From assembly GCF_013179285.1 (NCBI RefSeq), contig NZ_WVNW01000001.1, forward strand, positions 930,001 to 994,000: a DNA stretch of 64,000 bases, given 5' to 3'. Below, piece by piece: positions 55,921-64,000 of this stretch. This stretch comes from Roseobacter sp. HKCCD6576-2 (GTDB lineage: Bacteria; Pseudomonadota; Alphaproteobacteria; Rhodobacterales; Rhodobacteraceae). Position 1 is the stretch's first letter; each line of letters opens with the position of its first letter. Under the pieces are notes generated by a model, which was not told the DNA's origin, did not search any database, and saw only the letters and a list, made by a program, of their open reading frames with translations. Both the position numbers and the translations under genes were made by a program.

Positions 55921-57360
55921 ATGATCGGCACGGATCTGTCCATCCTGATCCCTGAGATCGTTCTCGCCATCTACGCCATGGTGGGGTTGATCGGGGCGGT
56001 CTACACCTCGAAAGACGGTATGGCGTCGACGCTGACCTATGCCACGGCGGCGCTTTTCGTGGTGATGGCCTTCTATATTGGCGTCACTGCTGAGGGCACG
56101 CGTATTGCCTTTGGTGGTATGTTCATTGACGATGGCTTTGCGCGGTTTGCGAAGATCACCATTTTGCTCTCCGCCGCGGCGATACTCTTGGTTAGCCATG
56201 ACTATATGGAGAAATCTGATCTCCTGAGGTTCGAATATCCGATGCTGATCACGCTGGCGACGGTCGGCATGATGATGATGGTGTCCGCTGGCGATCTGAT
56301 GGCGCTTTATATGGGGCTCGAACTGCAATCGCTGTCGCTTTACGTGATTGCCTCGCTGCGACGTGACAGTGTGCGCTCGACCGAAGCTGGCCTGAAATAC
56401 TTCATCCTGGGCGCTCTCTCCTCGGGTCTTCTGCTCTACGGCGCGTCGCTGGTGTATGGCTTTGCGGGCACCACGCTCTTCTCCGGCATCATCGAGGCGG
56501 CAACCGGCGGTGAGGCGTCGCTTGGCCTGCTCTTCGGTTTGGCCTTCCTCATCGCGGGCATGGCCTTCAAAGTGTCTGCCGCGCCGTTCCATATGTGGAC
56601 GCCAGATGTTTATGAAGGTTCGCCGACGCCGGTCACCGCTTTCTTCGCCACCGCCCCGAAAGTTGCCGCGATGGCGCTGTTCGCGCGCGTTGTGCATGAC
56701 GCCTTTGGCGGCGTTGTGGGCGACTGGCAACAAATCGTGGCGTTCCTCGCCGTCTTCTCGATGTTCCTCGGCGCCATCGCCGCGATTGGGCAGACCGACA
56801 TCAAACGGCTGATGGCCTATTCCTCAATCAGCCATATGGGCTTTGCCCTGATGGGCCTCTCCGCGGGGACCGAGCAAGGCGTGACCGCGATGCTGATCTA
56901 TATGGCGATCTATGTGACGATGAATATCGGCACCTTCGCCTTCATCCTGTCGATGGAGAAAGATGGGCGGCATGTGACGGAGATCTCATCGCTGAACAGT
57001 TTTGCGTCGAAAGAGCCGCTGAAGGCACTGGCGATCCTGGTCTTGATGTTCAGCCTCGCCGGCGTTCCGCCGCTGGTCGGTTTCTTCGGCAAATATGCGG
57101 TGCTTCTGGCGGCGGTCGATGCGGGCCTGGTCTGGCTGGCGGTCGCGGGCGTGATCGCCTCGGTGATCGGCGCGTTCTATTATCTGCGTATCGTCTATTT
57201 CATGTATTTTGGGGCCGACGAAGACGGGCTGGACGGTCAGATGGGGATGGTGCCTTGGGTGGGTCTCATGGCCTCCGCCGCGATCATGCTCTTTGGGGTG
57301 ATCAACCTTTTTGGCGTGGACGGCCTGGCCGAAGCGGCCGCCGCGACGCTTGTCCGCTAA
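55921..57360 (+). CDS. nuoN: NADH-quinone oxidoreductase subunit N
   Basis: 479 residues, about fourteen helices. Antiporter-like motifs [57 protein letters not shown] and [20 protein letters not shown] are present. It is the last nuo gene; birA begins inside its 3' end, so the downstream genes are likely co-transcribed. Confidence 0.98.
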   Translation: MIGTDLSILIPEIVLAIYAMVGLIGAVYTSKDGMASTLTYATAALFVVMAFYIGVTAEGTRIAFGGMFIDDGFARFAKITILLSAAAILLVSHDYMEKSDLLRFEYPMLITLATVGMMMMVSAGDLMALYMGLELQSLSLYVIASLRRDSVRSTEAGLKYFILGALSSGLLLYGASLVYGFAGTTLFSGIIEAATGGEASLGLLFGLAFLIAGMAFKVSAAPFHMWTPDVYEGSPTPVTAFFATAPKVAAMALFARVVHDAFGGVVGDWQQIVAFLAVFSMFLGAIAAIGQTDIKRLMAYSSISHMGFALMGLSAGTEQGVTAMLIYMAIYVTMNIGTFAFILSMEKDGRHVTEISSLNSFASKEPLKALAILVLMFSLAGVPPLVGFFGKYAVLLAAVDAGLVWLAVAGVIASVIGAFYYLRIVYFMYFGADEDGLDGQMGMVPWVGLMASAAIMLFGVINLFGVDGLAEAAAATLVR

Positions 57361-58111
57361 CCCACCCATCTGGCCCGATGGCGTTGCCCGTCGGGTCTTG
57401 ACCGAAACCGATAGCACGATGCTAGAGGCCGCCCGGGTTGCGCCGACGCTGGCGGGGCCTGAATGGATTTTGGCCCTGAAACAAACCGCGGCGCGCGGAC
57501 GACGCGGTCGCGCCTGGGTGCAACCTAAAGGCAACTTTTCGGCCTCCTTGGTGATGCGCCCCGACGGCGGGCCAGGGCAGGCCGCGCTTCGGTCCTTTGT
57601 CGCGTCTCTCGCGCTTCGCGATGCATTTCTGGCGATGGGTGTGCCGGAGCATATGATCTCACTGAAATGGCCCAATGACGTGCTGCTAAACGGCGGTAAA
57701 GTGGCTGGAATTCTTCTGGAAAGCCTTGGTGCGGGCGCTGCCGTCTCACATCTGGTGATCGGGATCGGCGTCAACTTGGCCGCTGCTCCGAAACCGGCGG
57801 AGGTCGACGCCCACGCACTGCCGCCAGTCAGTGTGTTTGGAGAGACGGGGCTCAAGATCACGCCGCAAGATTTCCTCGATTTTCTTTCCGCGGCCTTTGC
57901 GCGTTATGAGGCGCAGTTCACGACCTATGGGTTTGCACCGATCCGCACCGAATGGTTGGCCCATGCGGCGCGTCTGGGTGAAACAATCACGGCGCGAACT
58001 GCGCAAGACGAGACGACCGGCGTGTTCGAGACAGTGGACGAAGACGGTAACTTGGTCCTAGAGACGCCGAAAGGCCGCCGGTCCATCCCGGCGGCGGAGA
58101 TCCATTTCTGA
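57350..58111 (+). CDS. birA: Biotin-[acetyl-CoA-carboxylase] ligase
   Basis: 253 residues from the TTG at 57350, which overlaps nuoN by 11 nt; the first ATG downstream would delete the conserved LTETDST. It activates biotin and attaches it to carboxylase subunits. [23 protein letters not shown] is the biotinyl-AMP loop, [21 protein letters not shown] the lysine/biotin site. There is no N-terminal DNA-binding domain, so it is not a repressor. Its likely clients include the carboxylase subunit encoded at 28293-30233. Confidence 0.93.
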   Translation: MSANPPIWPDGVARRVLTETDSTMLEAARVAPTLAGPEWILALKQTAARGRRGRAWVQPKGNFSASLVMRPDGGPGQAALRSFVASLALRDAFLAMGVPEHMISLKWPNDVLLNGGKVAGILLESLGAGAAVSHLVIGIGVNLAAAPKPAEVDAHALPPVSVFGETGLKITPQDFLDFLSAAFARYEAQFTTYGFAPIRTEWLAHAARLGETITARTAQDETTGVFETVDEDGNLVLETPKGRRSIPAAEIHF

Positions 58112-58124
58112 CGGGAGCGAGCGC

Positions 58125-58904
58125 ATGCTTCTTTGCATCGATTGCGGCAATACAAACACGGTTTTCTCGGTTTGGAACGGGACCGAATTCCTCGCGACTT
58201 TCCGCACCTCGACCGAGCATCAACGCACAGCGGATCAGTATTTCGTCTGGTTCTCGACCCTGATGGAGAACCAAAAGCTGGATGTGGAGATCACCGATTG
58301 CATCATCTCATCAACCGTGCCGCGTGTGGTTTTCAACCTGCGCGTGCTCTGCGACCGCTATTTTGACACACGGCCCCTGGTGGTTGGCAAACCGGAATGT
58401 TTGCTACCGACCGCACCGCGCGTCGATGAGGGCACGCAGGTCGGGCCGGACCGGCTGGTCAACACCGCCGGGGCCCATGATCGCCATGGCGGCGATCTGA
58501 TCGTCGTCGATTTTGGCACCGCGACCACCTTTGATGTGGTCGCCGAGGATGGCGCCTATGTGGGCGGGGTGATCGCGCCGGGCGTGAACCTGAGTCTGGA
58601 GGCGCTGCACCACGCCGCCGCCGCTCTCCCGCATGTGGACGTGACCAAACCGCAAGCGGTCATTGGCACCAACACCGTGGCCTGTATGCAATCCGGCGTC
58701 TTCTGGGGCTATGTGGGCCTGGTGCGCGGCATCACTGACCGGATTCGCGGCGAATATGACAAGCCGATGCGGATTGTCGGCACTGGCGGGCTTGCGCCGT
58801 TGTTCTCAACCGGTGATGTGTTATTTGACCTGATCGAAGATGATCTGACGATGCATGGCCTCACGGTCATCTATTCGCATAACAAGGAAAACGGCAGCTT
58901 ATGA
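58125..58904 (+). CDS. coaX: Type III pantothenate kinase
   Basis: 259 residues. First step of coenzyme A synthesis. The ASKHA-fold motifs are LLCIDCGNTNTVFSVW (phosphate 1), GTQVGPDRLVNTAGAHDR, IVVDFGTATTFDVV (phosphate 2) and GGVIAPGVNLSLEALHHAAAALPHV. The Asp of DCGNT and the Asp of VDFGT are the expected metal/catalytic residues. It overlaps rnj by 4 nt. Confidence 0.97.
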   Translation: MLLCIDCGNTNTVFSVWNGTEFLATFRTSTEHQRTADQYFVWFSTLMENQKLDVEITDCIISSTVPRVVFNLRVLCDRYFDTRPLVVGKPECLLPTAPRVDEGTQVGPDRLVNTAGAHDRHGGDLIVVDFGTATTFDVVAEDGAYVGGVIAPGVNLSLEALHHAAAALPHVDVTKPQAVIGTNTVACMQSGVFWGYVGLVRGITDRIRGEYDKPMRIVGTGGLAPLFSTGDVLFDLIEDDLTMHGLTVIYSHNKENGSL

Positions 58905-60577
58905 GTGATCGCGCACGGCTGATCTATCTCCCTCTCGGTGGCGCGGGGGAAATCGGGATGAATTGCTATCTCTATGGTTATGGACCGGAAGGGAAAGAGC
59001 GTTTCATTCTGGTCGATATCGGTGTCAGTTTCCCCGATATGGATGGGCAGCCTGGGGTTGACCTGATCCTGCCGGATGTATCTTGGCTGGCGGCGCGCGC
59101 GGACCGGCTTGATGGGATTTTCATAACCCATGCGCATGAAGATCATGTGGGCGCGGTTGGGCATCTCTGGAGCCAGTTGAAAGCGCCAGTCTATACCCGC
59201 GCCTTCACCGCGATCCACGCCCGGCGCAAACTGGAGGATGCGGGCCAAGATCCCGAGATCGTACAGGTCGTCGAGGCCTATCCTGAGGTGGTGGAGGCTG
59301 GCCCATTTCGCGTGCAATTCGCGCCGATTTCGCATTCGATCCCGGAGGCGTCTGCATTGGTGATCGACACGCCAGAGGGCCGGGTTGTGCATTCCGGCGA
59401 CTTCAAAATTGACCATGAGCCGGTCGTGGGCGAGCCCTTTGATGAAGAGTTGTGGAAACAGGTCGCGCAGGATGGGGTCTTGGCGCTGATTTGCGATTCC
59501 ACCAATGTCTTTTCCGGCCATCCGGGCCGGAGCGAGAGCCAATTGCCGGAGCCGATTGGCAAGCTGATTGCGGGTGCCAAGGGTATGGTGGTTGCCACGA
59601 CTTTCGCCTCCAACATTGCGCGGCTGAAAACGCTGGCTGATGCCGGCAAGGCCAATGGCCGTTCCATTTGTCTGATGGGCCGGGCGATGAAACGGATGGT
59701 GGCCGCAGGCGTTGAAAGCGGCGTTCTGACGGATTTCCCCGCAACCGTCAGCCCGGAGGAAGCGTCTGATATTCCCCGTGAAAATCTAATGCTGATCGTG
59801 ACCGGAAGCCAGGGTGAGCGCCGCGCGGCCTCGGCTGCGCTATCACGGGGCAAATACCTCGGCATGGAACTGGCCGAGGGGGATATGTTCCTCTTCTCCT
59901 CGAAAACCATCCCCGGCAATGAGGTGTCCGTCGGCCATATCCAAAATGCACTGGCCGAAAAGGGTGTCCGCGTTGTGGATGAAAGCGCCGGGTTTTACCA
60001 TGTCTCCGGCCATGCCAATCGGCCCGATCTGGAGGCGATGCATGATTTGGTCCGGCCGCAGATATTGCTGCCCAACCATGGCGAGTTCCGGCATTTGCGC
60101 GAACATGCACGAGTGGCGATGGAGAAAGGCTTGCTTGGTATTGTTGCGCCGAATGGGGCGATGGTCGAGCTTTCCGGCAATCAACCAAGTGTCGTCGAGC
60201 ATATCGAGGTGACGAAGACCTATCTTGATGGCACGGCCCATGTGGGGGCCTTTGATGGCGTGATCCGGGATCGGATGAAGATCGCGATCAACGGTTTGGT
60301 CATTGTGGCCCTGGTCGTCGATGAGGATGATCAGATTCTCGAAGACAGTTGGGTCGAACTGCGCGGCTTGCCTGAAATGGTTGGAAATGGCGCTGATCTG
60401 GCTGAGATGATCGAGGATGATCTGGCCGAGCTTCTGCCGCGTTTGAATGATCAGACGGTCGGCGATGATGATAAGCTCGACGAAGTGGTCAAACGCGCTG
60501 TGCGGCAGGTCTGCGTCAGTGAGATCGGCAAGAAGCCCGAAGTCAGCGTGCTGGTGAGCCGGTTAATGGCCAGCTAA
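58901..60577 (+). CDS. rnj: Ribonuclease J
   Basis: 558 residues. A metallo-beta-lactamase/beta-CASP exo- and endoribonuclease for mRNA turnover and rRNA maturation. Zinc ligands lie in FITHAHEDHVGAVGHLW (HxHxDH), in ISHSIPEASALVID, in VVHSGDFKID and in the late HVSGHANRPDL; LPNHGEFRHL is the C-terminal motif. The C-terminal domain after residue 450 mediates oligomerisation. The birA-coaX-rnj order is shared with many alphaproteobacteria. Confidence 0.96.
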   Translation: MSDRARLIYLPLGGAGEIGMNCYLYGYGPEGKERFILVDIGVSFPDMDGQPGVDLILPDVSWLAARADRLDGIFITHAHEDHVGAVGHLWSQLKAPVYTRAFTAIHARRKLEDAGQDPEIVQVVEAYPEVVEAGPFRVQFAPISHSIPEASALVIDTPEGRVVHSGDFKIDHEPVVGEPFDEELWKQVAQDGVLALICDSTNVFSGHPGRSESQLPEPIGKLIAGAKGMVVATTFASNIARLKTLADAGKANGRSICLMGRAMKRMVAAGVESGVLTDFPATVSPEEASDIPRENLMLIVTGSQGERRAASAALSRGKYLGMELAEGDMFLFSSKTIPGNEVSVGHIQNALAEKGVRVVDESAGFYHVSGHANRPDLEAMHDLVRPQILLPNHGEFRHLREHARVAMEKGLLGIVAPNGAMVELSGNQPSVVEHIEVTKTYLDGTAHVGAFDGVIRDRMKIAINGLVIVALVVDEDDQILEDSWVELRGLPEMVGNGADLAEMIEDDLAELLPRLNDQTVGDDDKLDEVVKRAVRQVCVSEIGKKPEVSVLVSRLMAS

Positions 60578-60599
60578 GCACACCGTCTTCGCAATGTGC

Positions 60600-60623
60600 G
60601 GGCGACACGGAGCCGTGTCGCCC
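60600..60623. terminator. Bidirectional hairpin terminator between rnj and the helicase gene
   Basis: GGGCGACACGG (60600-60610) and CCGTGTCGCCC (60613-60623) are perfect 11-bp arms with AG between. It lies 23 nt after the rnj stop and 8 nt beyond the convergent helicase stop. No long U-tract. Confidence 0.7.
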
Positions 60624-60630
60624 AATCCGT

Positions 60631-62286
60631 TCAGGCGGCGTCTTCGTTTGTCGGTTCCGTTGGCGTTTCGGCCTCTTTCACCTTCTTTGCCCGGCGACGC
60701 TTGGGTTTCGGAGCCTCTTCTGCCACAGGTTCTGCGGCGATCTCGGCACCGTCCGCCTCGGATGTCTTGGCTTTGGCCGCCTTTGATTTTTTGGGCGCGT
60801 CGTCGGAGGCGGCGGGGCCACCCCGGCGTTCGTCAAAGCTCAGCGAGATGAAATCGGGCATGTGATCGCCCATCCCAACCACCTGGTTGCCGCCCCGATC
60901 ATTGCGGTCACGACCACCACGGGAACGCCCATTACGGTCGGTCCGGTCCGACGTATCCTTGCCCCGTTGGCGGGCCGGGCGCGGGGCCTCTGTGGCGGCC
61001 TCTTCTGGAACAGTGTCTGCCGCTTTCGGCGACGCGGTGTCTTGAGGGTCGTCACGGCGGCTTCGGCTACGGCGCGGTTTGCGCTCGCGTGGGGCGTCGT
61101 CTGTGCCCGTCTCATCTGTTTTGCGCCCGCTTTCGATCTGCATTGGCGGATCGATCCGGGGGATTGGATTGCCGATCAAGCTTTCAATCGCGCCCAGATA
61201 TTTGTCGTCCGCTGGCACGTGCAGCATCACCGTCTTGCCTTTGCGGCCAGCCCGGCCCGTGCGCCCGATCCGGTGGACGTAATCTTCGGCATGGGACGGC
61301 ACATCGTAGTTCAGAACATGGCTCACATTCGGAATATCGAGCCCGCGTGCGGCCACATCGGAGGCGACGAGGAACTTGATCGTCCCGTCTCGGAACCCAT
61401 CCAAGGTCCGCATCCGCTGCGACTGATCCAGGTCGCCATGGATCGGCTCCGCATTGAACCCGTGTTTTTTCAAGGACTTCGCGACGATATCCACATCGAC
61501 CTTGCGGTTGCAGAAGATGATCGCGTTGGTGCAGGCCTTGCCCTCGGCCTCAATCACGGCACGCAACATGTTGCGTTTCTGTTTTGCGGCCATATCGCGG
61601 CGGGTTGGTTTGAAGCTGACCAAGGCCTGTTCGATTGTGTCCGAGGTTGTCGACTGCCGGGCCACTTCGATCTTGGCAGGGGCACTGAGGAAAGTGTTTG
61701 TGATGCGCTCGATCTCGGGCGCCATCGTGGCAGAGAAAAACAGCGTTTGCCGGGTGAACGGGGTCAGCGAGAAGATCTTCTCGATATCCGGGATGAAGCC
61801 CATGTCGAGCATCCGGTCGGCCTCATCGACCACCATGATCTGCACGCCAGTAAGCAAGAGCTTACCACGCTCGAAATGGTCGAGCAGGCGGCCCGGCGTG
61901 GCGATCAAGACATCGACGCCACGGTCGATCAGCACGTCTTGTTCCTTGAACGAGACACCGCCGATCAGCAGGGCCTTGGTCAGTTTGACATGTTTGGCAT
62001 AGGTGTCGAAATTCTCCGCGACCTGAGCAGCCAACTCGCGTGTCGGGCACAGTACCAAGCTTCGCGGCATGCGCGCGCGGGCGCGGCCACGCGCCAGCAT
62101 CGTGATCATCGGGAGGGTGAAACTGGCGGTTTTGCCGGTTCCGGTTTGGGCAATGCCCAGAACATCGCGGCCTTCCAGCGCGGGCGGGATCGCCCCTTCC
62201 TGGATCGGGGTGGGGGTTTCATAGCCCGCTTCGTCAATGGCTTTGAGAACCTTGGGGCTAAGGCTGAGATCGGAAAATTTTGTCAT
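60631..62286 (-). CDS. RhlE-type DEAD-box RNA helicase
   Basis: 551 residues from the ATG at 62286. Core motifs in order: the Q motif near YETPTPIQEGAIP, motif I AQTGTGKTA, PTRELA, the TPGRLLD box, motif II VDEADRMLDMGF, motif III FFSAT, and motif VI HRIGRTGRAGRKG. The C-terminal 150 residues are a disordered Arg/Glu/Ala-rich tail that would bind RNA. It probably serves ribosome assembly or RNA decay and lies convergent to rnj, which is suggestive but not proof of a joint role. The upstream 40 codons of open frame lack coding character. Confidence 0.94.
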   Translation of the reverse strand: MTKFSDLSLSPKVLKAIDEAGYETPTPIQEGAIPPALEGRDVLGIAQTGTGKTASFTLPMITMLARGRARARMPRSLVLCPTRELAAQVAENFDTYAKHVKLTKALLIGGVSFKEQDVLIDRGVDVLIATPGRLLDHFERGKLLLTGVQIMVVDEADRMLDMGFIPDIEKIFSLTPFTRQTLFFSATMAPEIERITNTFLSAPAKIEVARQSTTSDTIEQALVSFKPTRRDMAAKQKRNMLRAVIEAEGKACTNAIIFCNRKVDVDIVAKSLKKHGFNAEPIHGDLDQSQRMRTLDGFRDGTIKFLVASDVAARGLDIPNVSHVLNYDVPSHAEDYVHRIGRTGRAGRKGKTVMLHVPADDKYLGAIESLIGNPIPRIDPPMQIESGRKTDETGTDDAPRERKPRRSRSRRDDPQDTASPKAADTVPEEAATEAPRPARQRGKDTSDRTDRNGRSRGGRDRNDRGGNQVVGMGDHMPDFISLSFDERRGGPAASDDAPKKSKAAKAKTSEADGAEIAAEPVAEEAPKPKRRRAKKVKEAETPTEPTNEDAA

Positions 62287-62417
62287 ATGCGTCCAGTCAG
62301 GCCGGGATTGCCCGGCGGTGATATATAGAGCGCATATCTTCGCGCTCTGCGGCGAGGTCTCGCGCCTGTCGCAAAACCCGCCGGAGACATAGGGCAATTG
62401 GGCGCGGAGGTCAAATT

Positions 62418-62981
62418 TTACCCGCGATGCGGCGTGGTTACACGGGAGGACGCGATGTGTTGGATAGCCAAAAGGGGGGGGGCGATCACCCCTTCGGCAC
62501 CAGCGCGGTCCGCCGCATCCACGAACAATTCGGGTGGGAGGTAGATGTCGATTACGGCATCGGGCCCGATCAGATGGGCGCGGAACCCGTCTTCGACCGC
62601 CTCTGCAAATGTCTCGGGGTTGAAGGCAAACGTGCCAGTGCGGAAGCCCTGGCAATTGCTCAAGCCGATGCAAAACCGCTCGGTCCGTCTGAGGCCGCGA
62701 AACGGCAATACATCCCCATCGCGCCAGGCGCTGTCCATCCGCAGCCGACGATGCACGCCGTCCGAGACCTGACCGATTTCGGCTAGATAGTGCACCTCGC
62801 CGCGTCGGTTCAGGATCATCACCTGACCGACCAGGACATGATGTCTGTCGTCTGAGACAACCGCTTGCCGCGAGACCGCGCCGGCGATGTCCGTGTGGGG
62901 GCTATGCCATGTCTCGCCCTCGAGGAGCGGCGTGCAGGCCATCGACAGAAGAAAGATCCAAACAAGATTGCGACCCAACAT
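62418..62981 (-). CDS. Exported protein of unknown function with a C9 tract
   Basis: 187 residues from the ATG at 62981. An N-terminal hydrophobic leader (MLGRNLVWIFLLSMAC) could be a signal peptide; SMAC is an imperfect lipobox. Two further cysteines are seen in RFCIGLSNCQG, possibly a disulfide. The tail FVDAADRAGAEGVIAPPLLAIQ contains a run of nine C (plus-strand G at 62474-62482). No family recognised. It precedes the helicase gene by 131 nt on the same strand. Confidence 0.7.
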   Translation of the reverse strand: MLGRNLVWIFLLSMACTPLLEGETWHSPHTDIAGAVSRQAVVSDDRHHVLVGQVMILNRRGEVHYLAEIGQVSDGVHRRLRMDSAWRDGDVLPFRGLRRTERFCIGLSNCQGFRTGTFAFNPETFAEAVEDGFRAHLIGPDAVIDIYLPPELFVDAADRAGAEGVIAPPLLAIQHIASSRVTTPHRG

Positions 62982-63015
62982 GTCGGGACCATGCGGGAAG
63001 ATGGTTAACTCGCCG

Positions 63016-63630
63016 TTAAACCTCGACCGACGGATGATGCACCGGCACATATCCCGCCGCGAGCACATTGACCGTGGGCGCCGGTGTTAAGACGGTGACC
63101 TTTCCCTTTGGCCTGGGCACCGGCGTGCCGTAGCCAACGGGCGTATAAGGGCGAAGCGCGTCATTATGCACCATATGCGCGCGGTCGTTCCACAAGATGA
63201 AGCTGTAATCCGGTAGGGTGTCACACTCGGCCTGATGTCGGACCTGTTGGCGCGTCCGCGTCACACGCGCGTGGTGGAGGGCGCTGTCCATCGCCATCCG
63301 CTCTGGCGGGGCACCCGTGGCGCGGGCCCATGCCGCCGTCCAGGCCCGATAAGCATCGCGGCGGCAATAATGGCATGGTCGATGGCCCGCCGTCAGCGCG
63401 ATGGCCTCATCCAGAAAAAACAAGGCTGACCACCCCCGGTCAGGCATGGGGCCATGATAGCGGCCCTTTGGGTGTGTCAGGGTGCAGACCAGCCAGTGCT
63501 TGTGGCTCCACCGGGAGGTGCCGAGCGTCCCATCGGGGCGATGAATAATGCCACGATTGCCCGTAAAGAGGCCGCGCGCCGGAATGGCGGCAATCTCCCC
63601 AGTCGGCTGAACGCGGTTTTGCAGGGTCAG
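63016..63630 (-). CDS. Conserved protein of unknown function with CxxC motif, probable CTG start
   Basis: 204 residues if started at the CTG at 63630-63628, which overlaps the prfC stop (CTGA). The frame is open and protein-like across that whole stretch: TLQNRVQPTGEIAAIPARG, LFTGNRGIIHRPDGTLG and SRWSHKHWLVCTLTHPKGRY precede the first ATG at 63447. I recall relatives that start MTLQNR, with ATG where this sequence has CTG. The domain carries LFFLDEAIALTAGHRPCHYCRRDAYRA, a possible metal site. Function unknown. No ATG, GTG or TTG lies between the prfC stop and codon 61. Confidence 0.7.
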   Translation of the reverse strand: MTLQNRVQPTGEIAAIPARGLFTGNRGIIHRPDGTLGTSRWSHKHWLVCTLTHPKGRYHGPMPDRGWSALFFLDEAIALTAGHRPCHYCRRDAYRAWTAAWARATGAPPERMAMDSALHHARVTRTRQQVRHQAECDTLPDYSFILWNDRAHMVHNDALRPYTPVGYGTPVPRPKGKVTVLTPAPTVNVLAAGYVPVHHPSVEV

Positions 63631-64000
63631 ACCATCAACTCCTTCGTCGCGCTGAGTGTAATGTCGGGATAATCCCGCTCGACCCGATCAATGTCCCACT
63701 GCAGGCGGGTTAGATAGACTGGATCGCCATCATTATCCGTCGCGATATGCTGCTTGTTGGCATTGGCGAAAGCGTCAACCTTGTCTTTCGGGCCGTGGAC
63801 CCATCGGGCGGACGTGAATTGCGACGCTTCGAACCGGACGGGAAGGCCGTATTCCAGCTCGATCCGGCTGGCCAGAACCTCGAACTGCAAGGCCCCGACG
63901 ACGCCGACGATGAAGCCCGAGCCGAAGGTGGGCTTGAAGATCTTCGCCGCCCCCTCCTCGGCGAATTGCATCAACGCTTTGTCGAGATGTTTTGCCTTCA
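63627..64000 (-). CDS. prfC: Peptide chain release factor 3, C-terminal end (5' part outside window)
   Basis: The last 124 codons of RF3, a GTPase that recycles RF1 and RF2 from the ribosome. The visible C-terminal domain III contains FKPTFGSGFIVGVVGALQFEVLASRIELEYGLPVRFE and ends DYPDITLSATKELMV, all typical. The frame continues to the window edge at 64000. The stop TGA overlaps the likely CTG start of the downstream gene. Confidence 0.96.
   Translation of the reverse strand, partial: KAKHLDKALMQFAEEGAAKIFKPTFGSGFIVGVVGALQFEVLASRIELEYGLPVRFEASQFTSARWVHGPKDKVDAFANANKQHIATDNDGDPVYLTRLQWDIDRVERDYPDITLSATKELMV

Noticed and set aside
60862-62328. 488-codon plus-strand frame opposite the DEAD-box helicase
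   Set aside because: The minus strand encodes all helicase motifs in order; the opposite frame shows none and has no start context.

Overview
The window reads as chromosomal DNA of an alphaproteobacterium of the family Rhodobacteraceae (Roseobacter/Rhodobacter group). The basis is high GC, a long nuo (complex I) operon carrying the extra open reading frames typical of this family (DUF5337, DUF5333 and small membrane proteins), an extended NuoE, a nuoN-birA-coaX-rnj order, and protein sequences of that type throughout. Family assignments come from recognised motifs, not from database searches.

Layout. 1-7500: the 3' end of an inorganic-carbon transporter gene (dabA), a tRNA-Leu(UAA), a degenerate acetyltransferase-like gene, and a minus-strand purine/methionine salvage group (mtnP, a YeiB-like membrane protein, a LysE-type exporter, and apt further on). 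7500-16200: a cytochrome b561 divergent from a MarR regulator over a palindromic operator, EI-Ntr (ptsP), a small accessory block (SDR, LysR, MarR, membrane protein) lying between ptsP and lysC, then a threonine dehydratase. 16200-22700: amino-sugar synthesis (glmU-glmS) with two small downstream genes, and divergent gph and DegT-aminotransferase genes.

22700-36100: a leucine/isovalerate degradation region. It holds isovaleryl-CoA dehydrogenase, both subunits of methylcrotonoyl-CoA carboxylase, HMG-CoA lyase and methylglutaconyl-CoA hydratase, with interspersed genes (ASCH domain, GST, an SDR without the usual catalytic Tyr, a quinone reductase, an acyl-CoA ligase). A good promoter overlapped by a perfect inverted repeat precedes ivd. 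36100-38600: YHS protein, TetR regulator, CPBP membrane protease and the nuo upstream region.

38572-57360: nuoA to nuoN, all fourteen core subunits, with at least seven accessory genes between them. The most distinctive feature is a helix-hairpin-helix domain present three times in a row: as a C-terminal extension of NuoE and as the C-termini of the next two proteins. NuoL carries a long histidine-rich insert. 57350-60577: birA, coaX and rnj follow directly; BirA is the enzyme that would biotinylate the carboxylase subunit encoded at 28293-30233. 60600-64000: a RhlE-type DEAD-box helicase, a secreted unknown protein with a C9 tract, a gene that appears to start at CTG overlapping the prfC stop, and the 3' end of prfC.

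The strongest candidates for a second look are the three linked helix-hairpin-helix proteins of the nuo operon, three MarR/TetR-type operators visible as palindromes, a family of double-palindrome elements just after stop codons, and the CTG-started gene after prfC. I saw no CRISPR array, prophage, transposase or rRNA gene.
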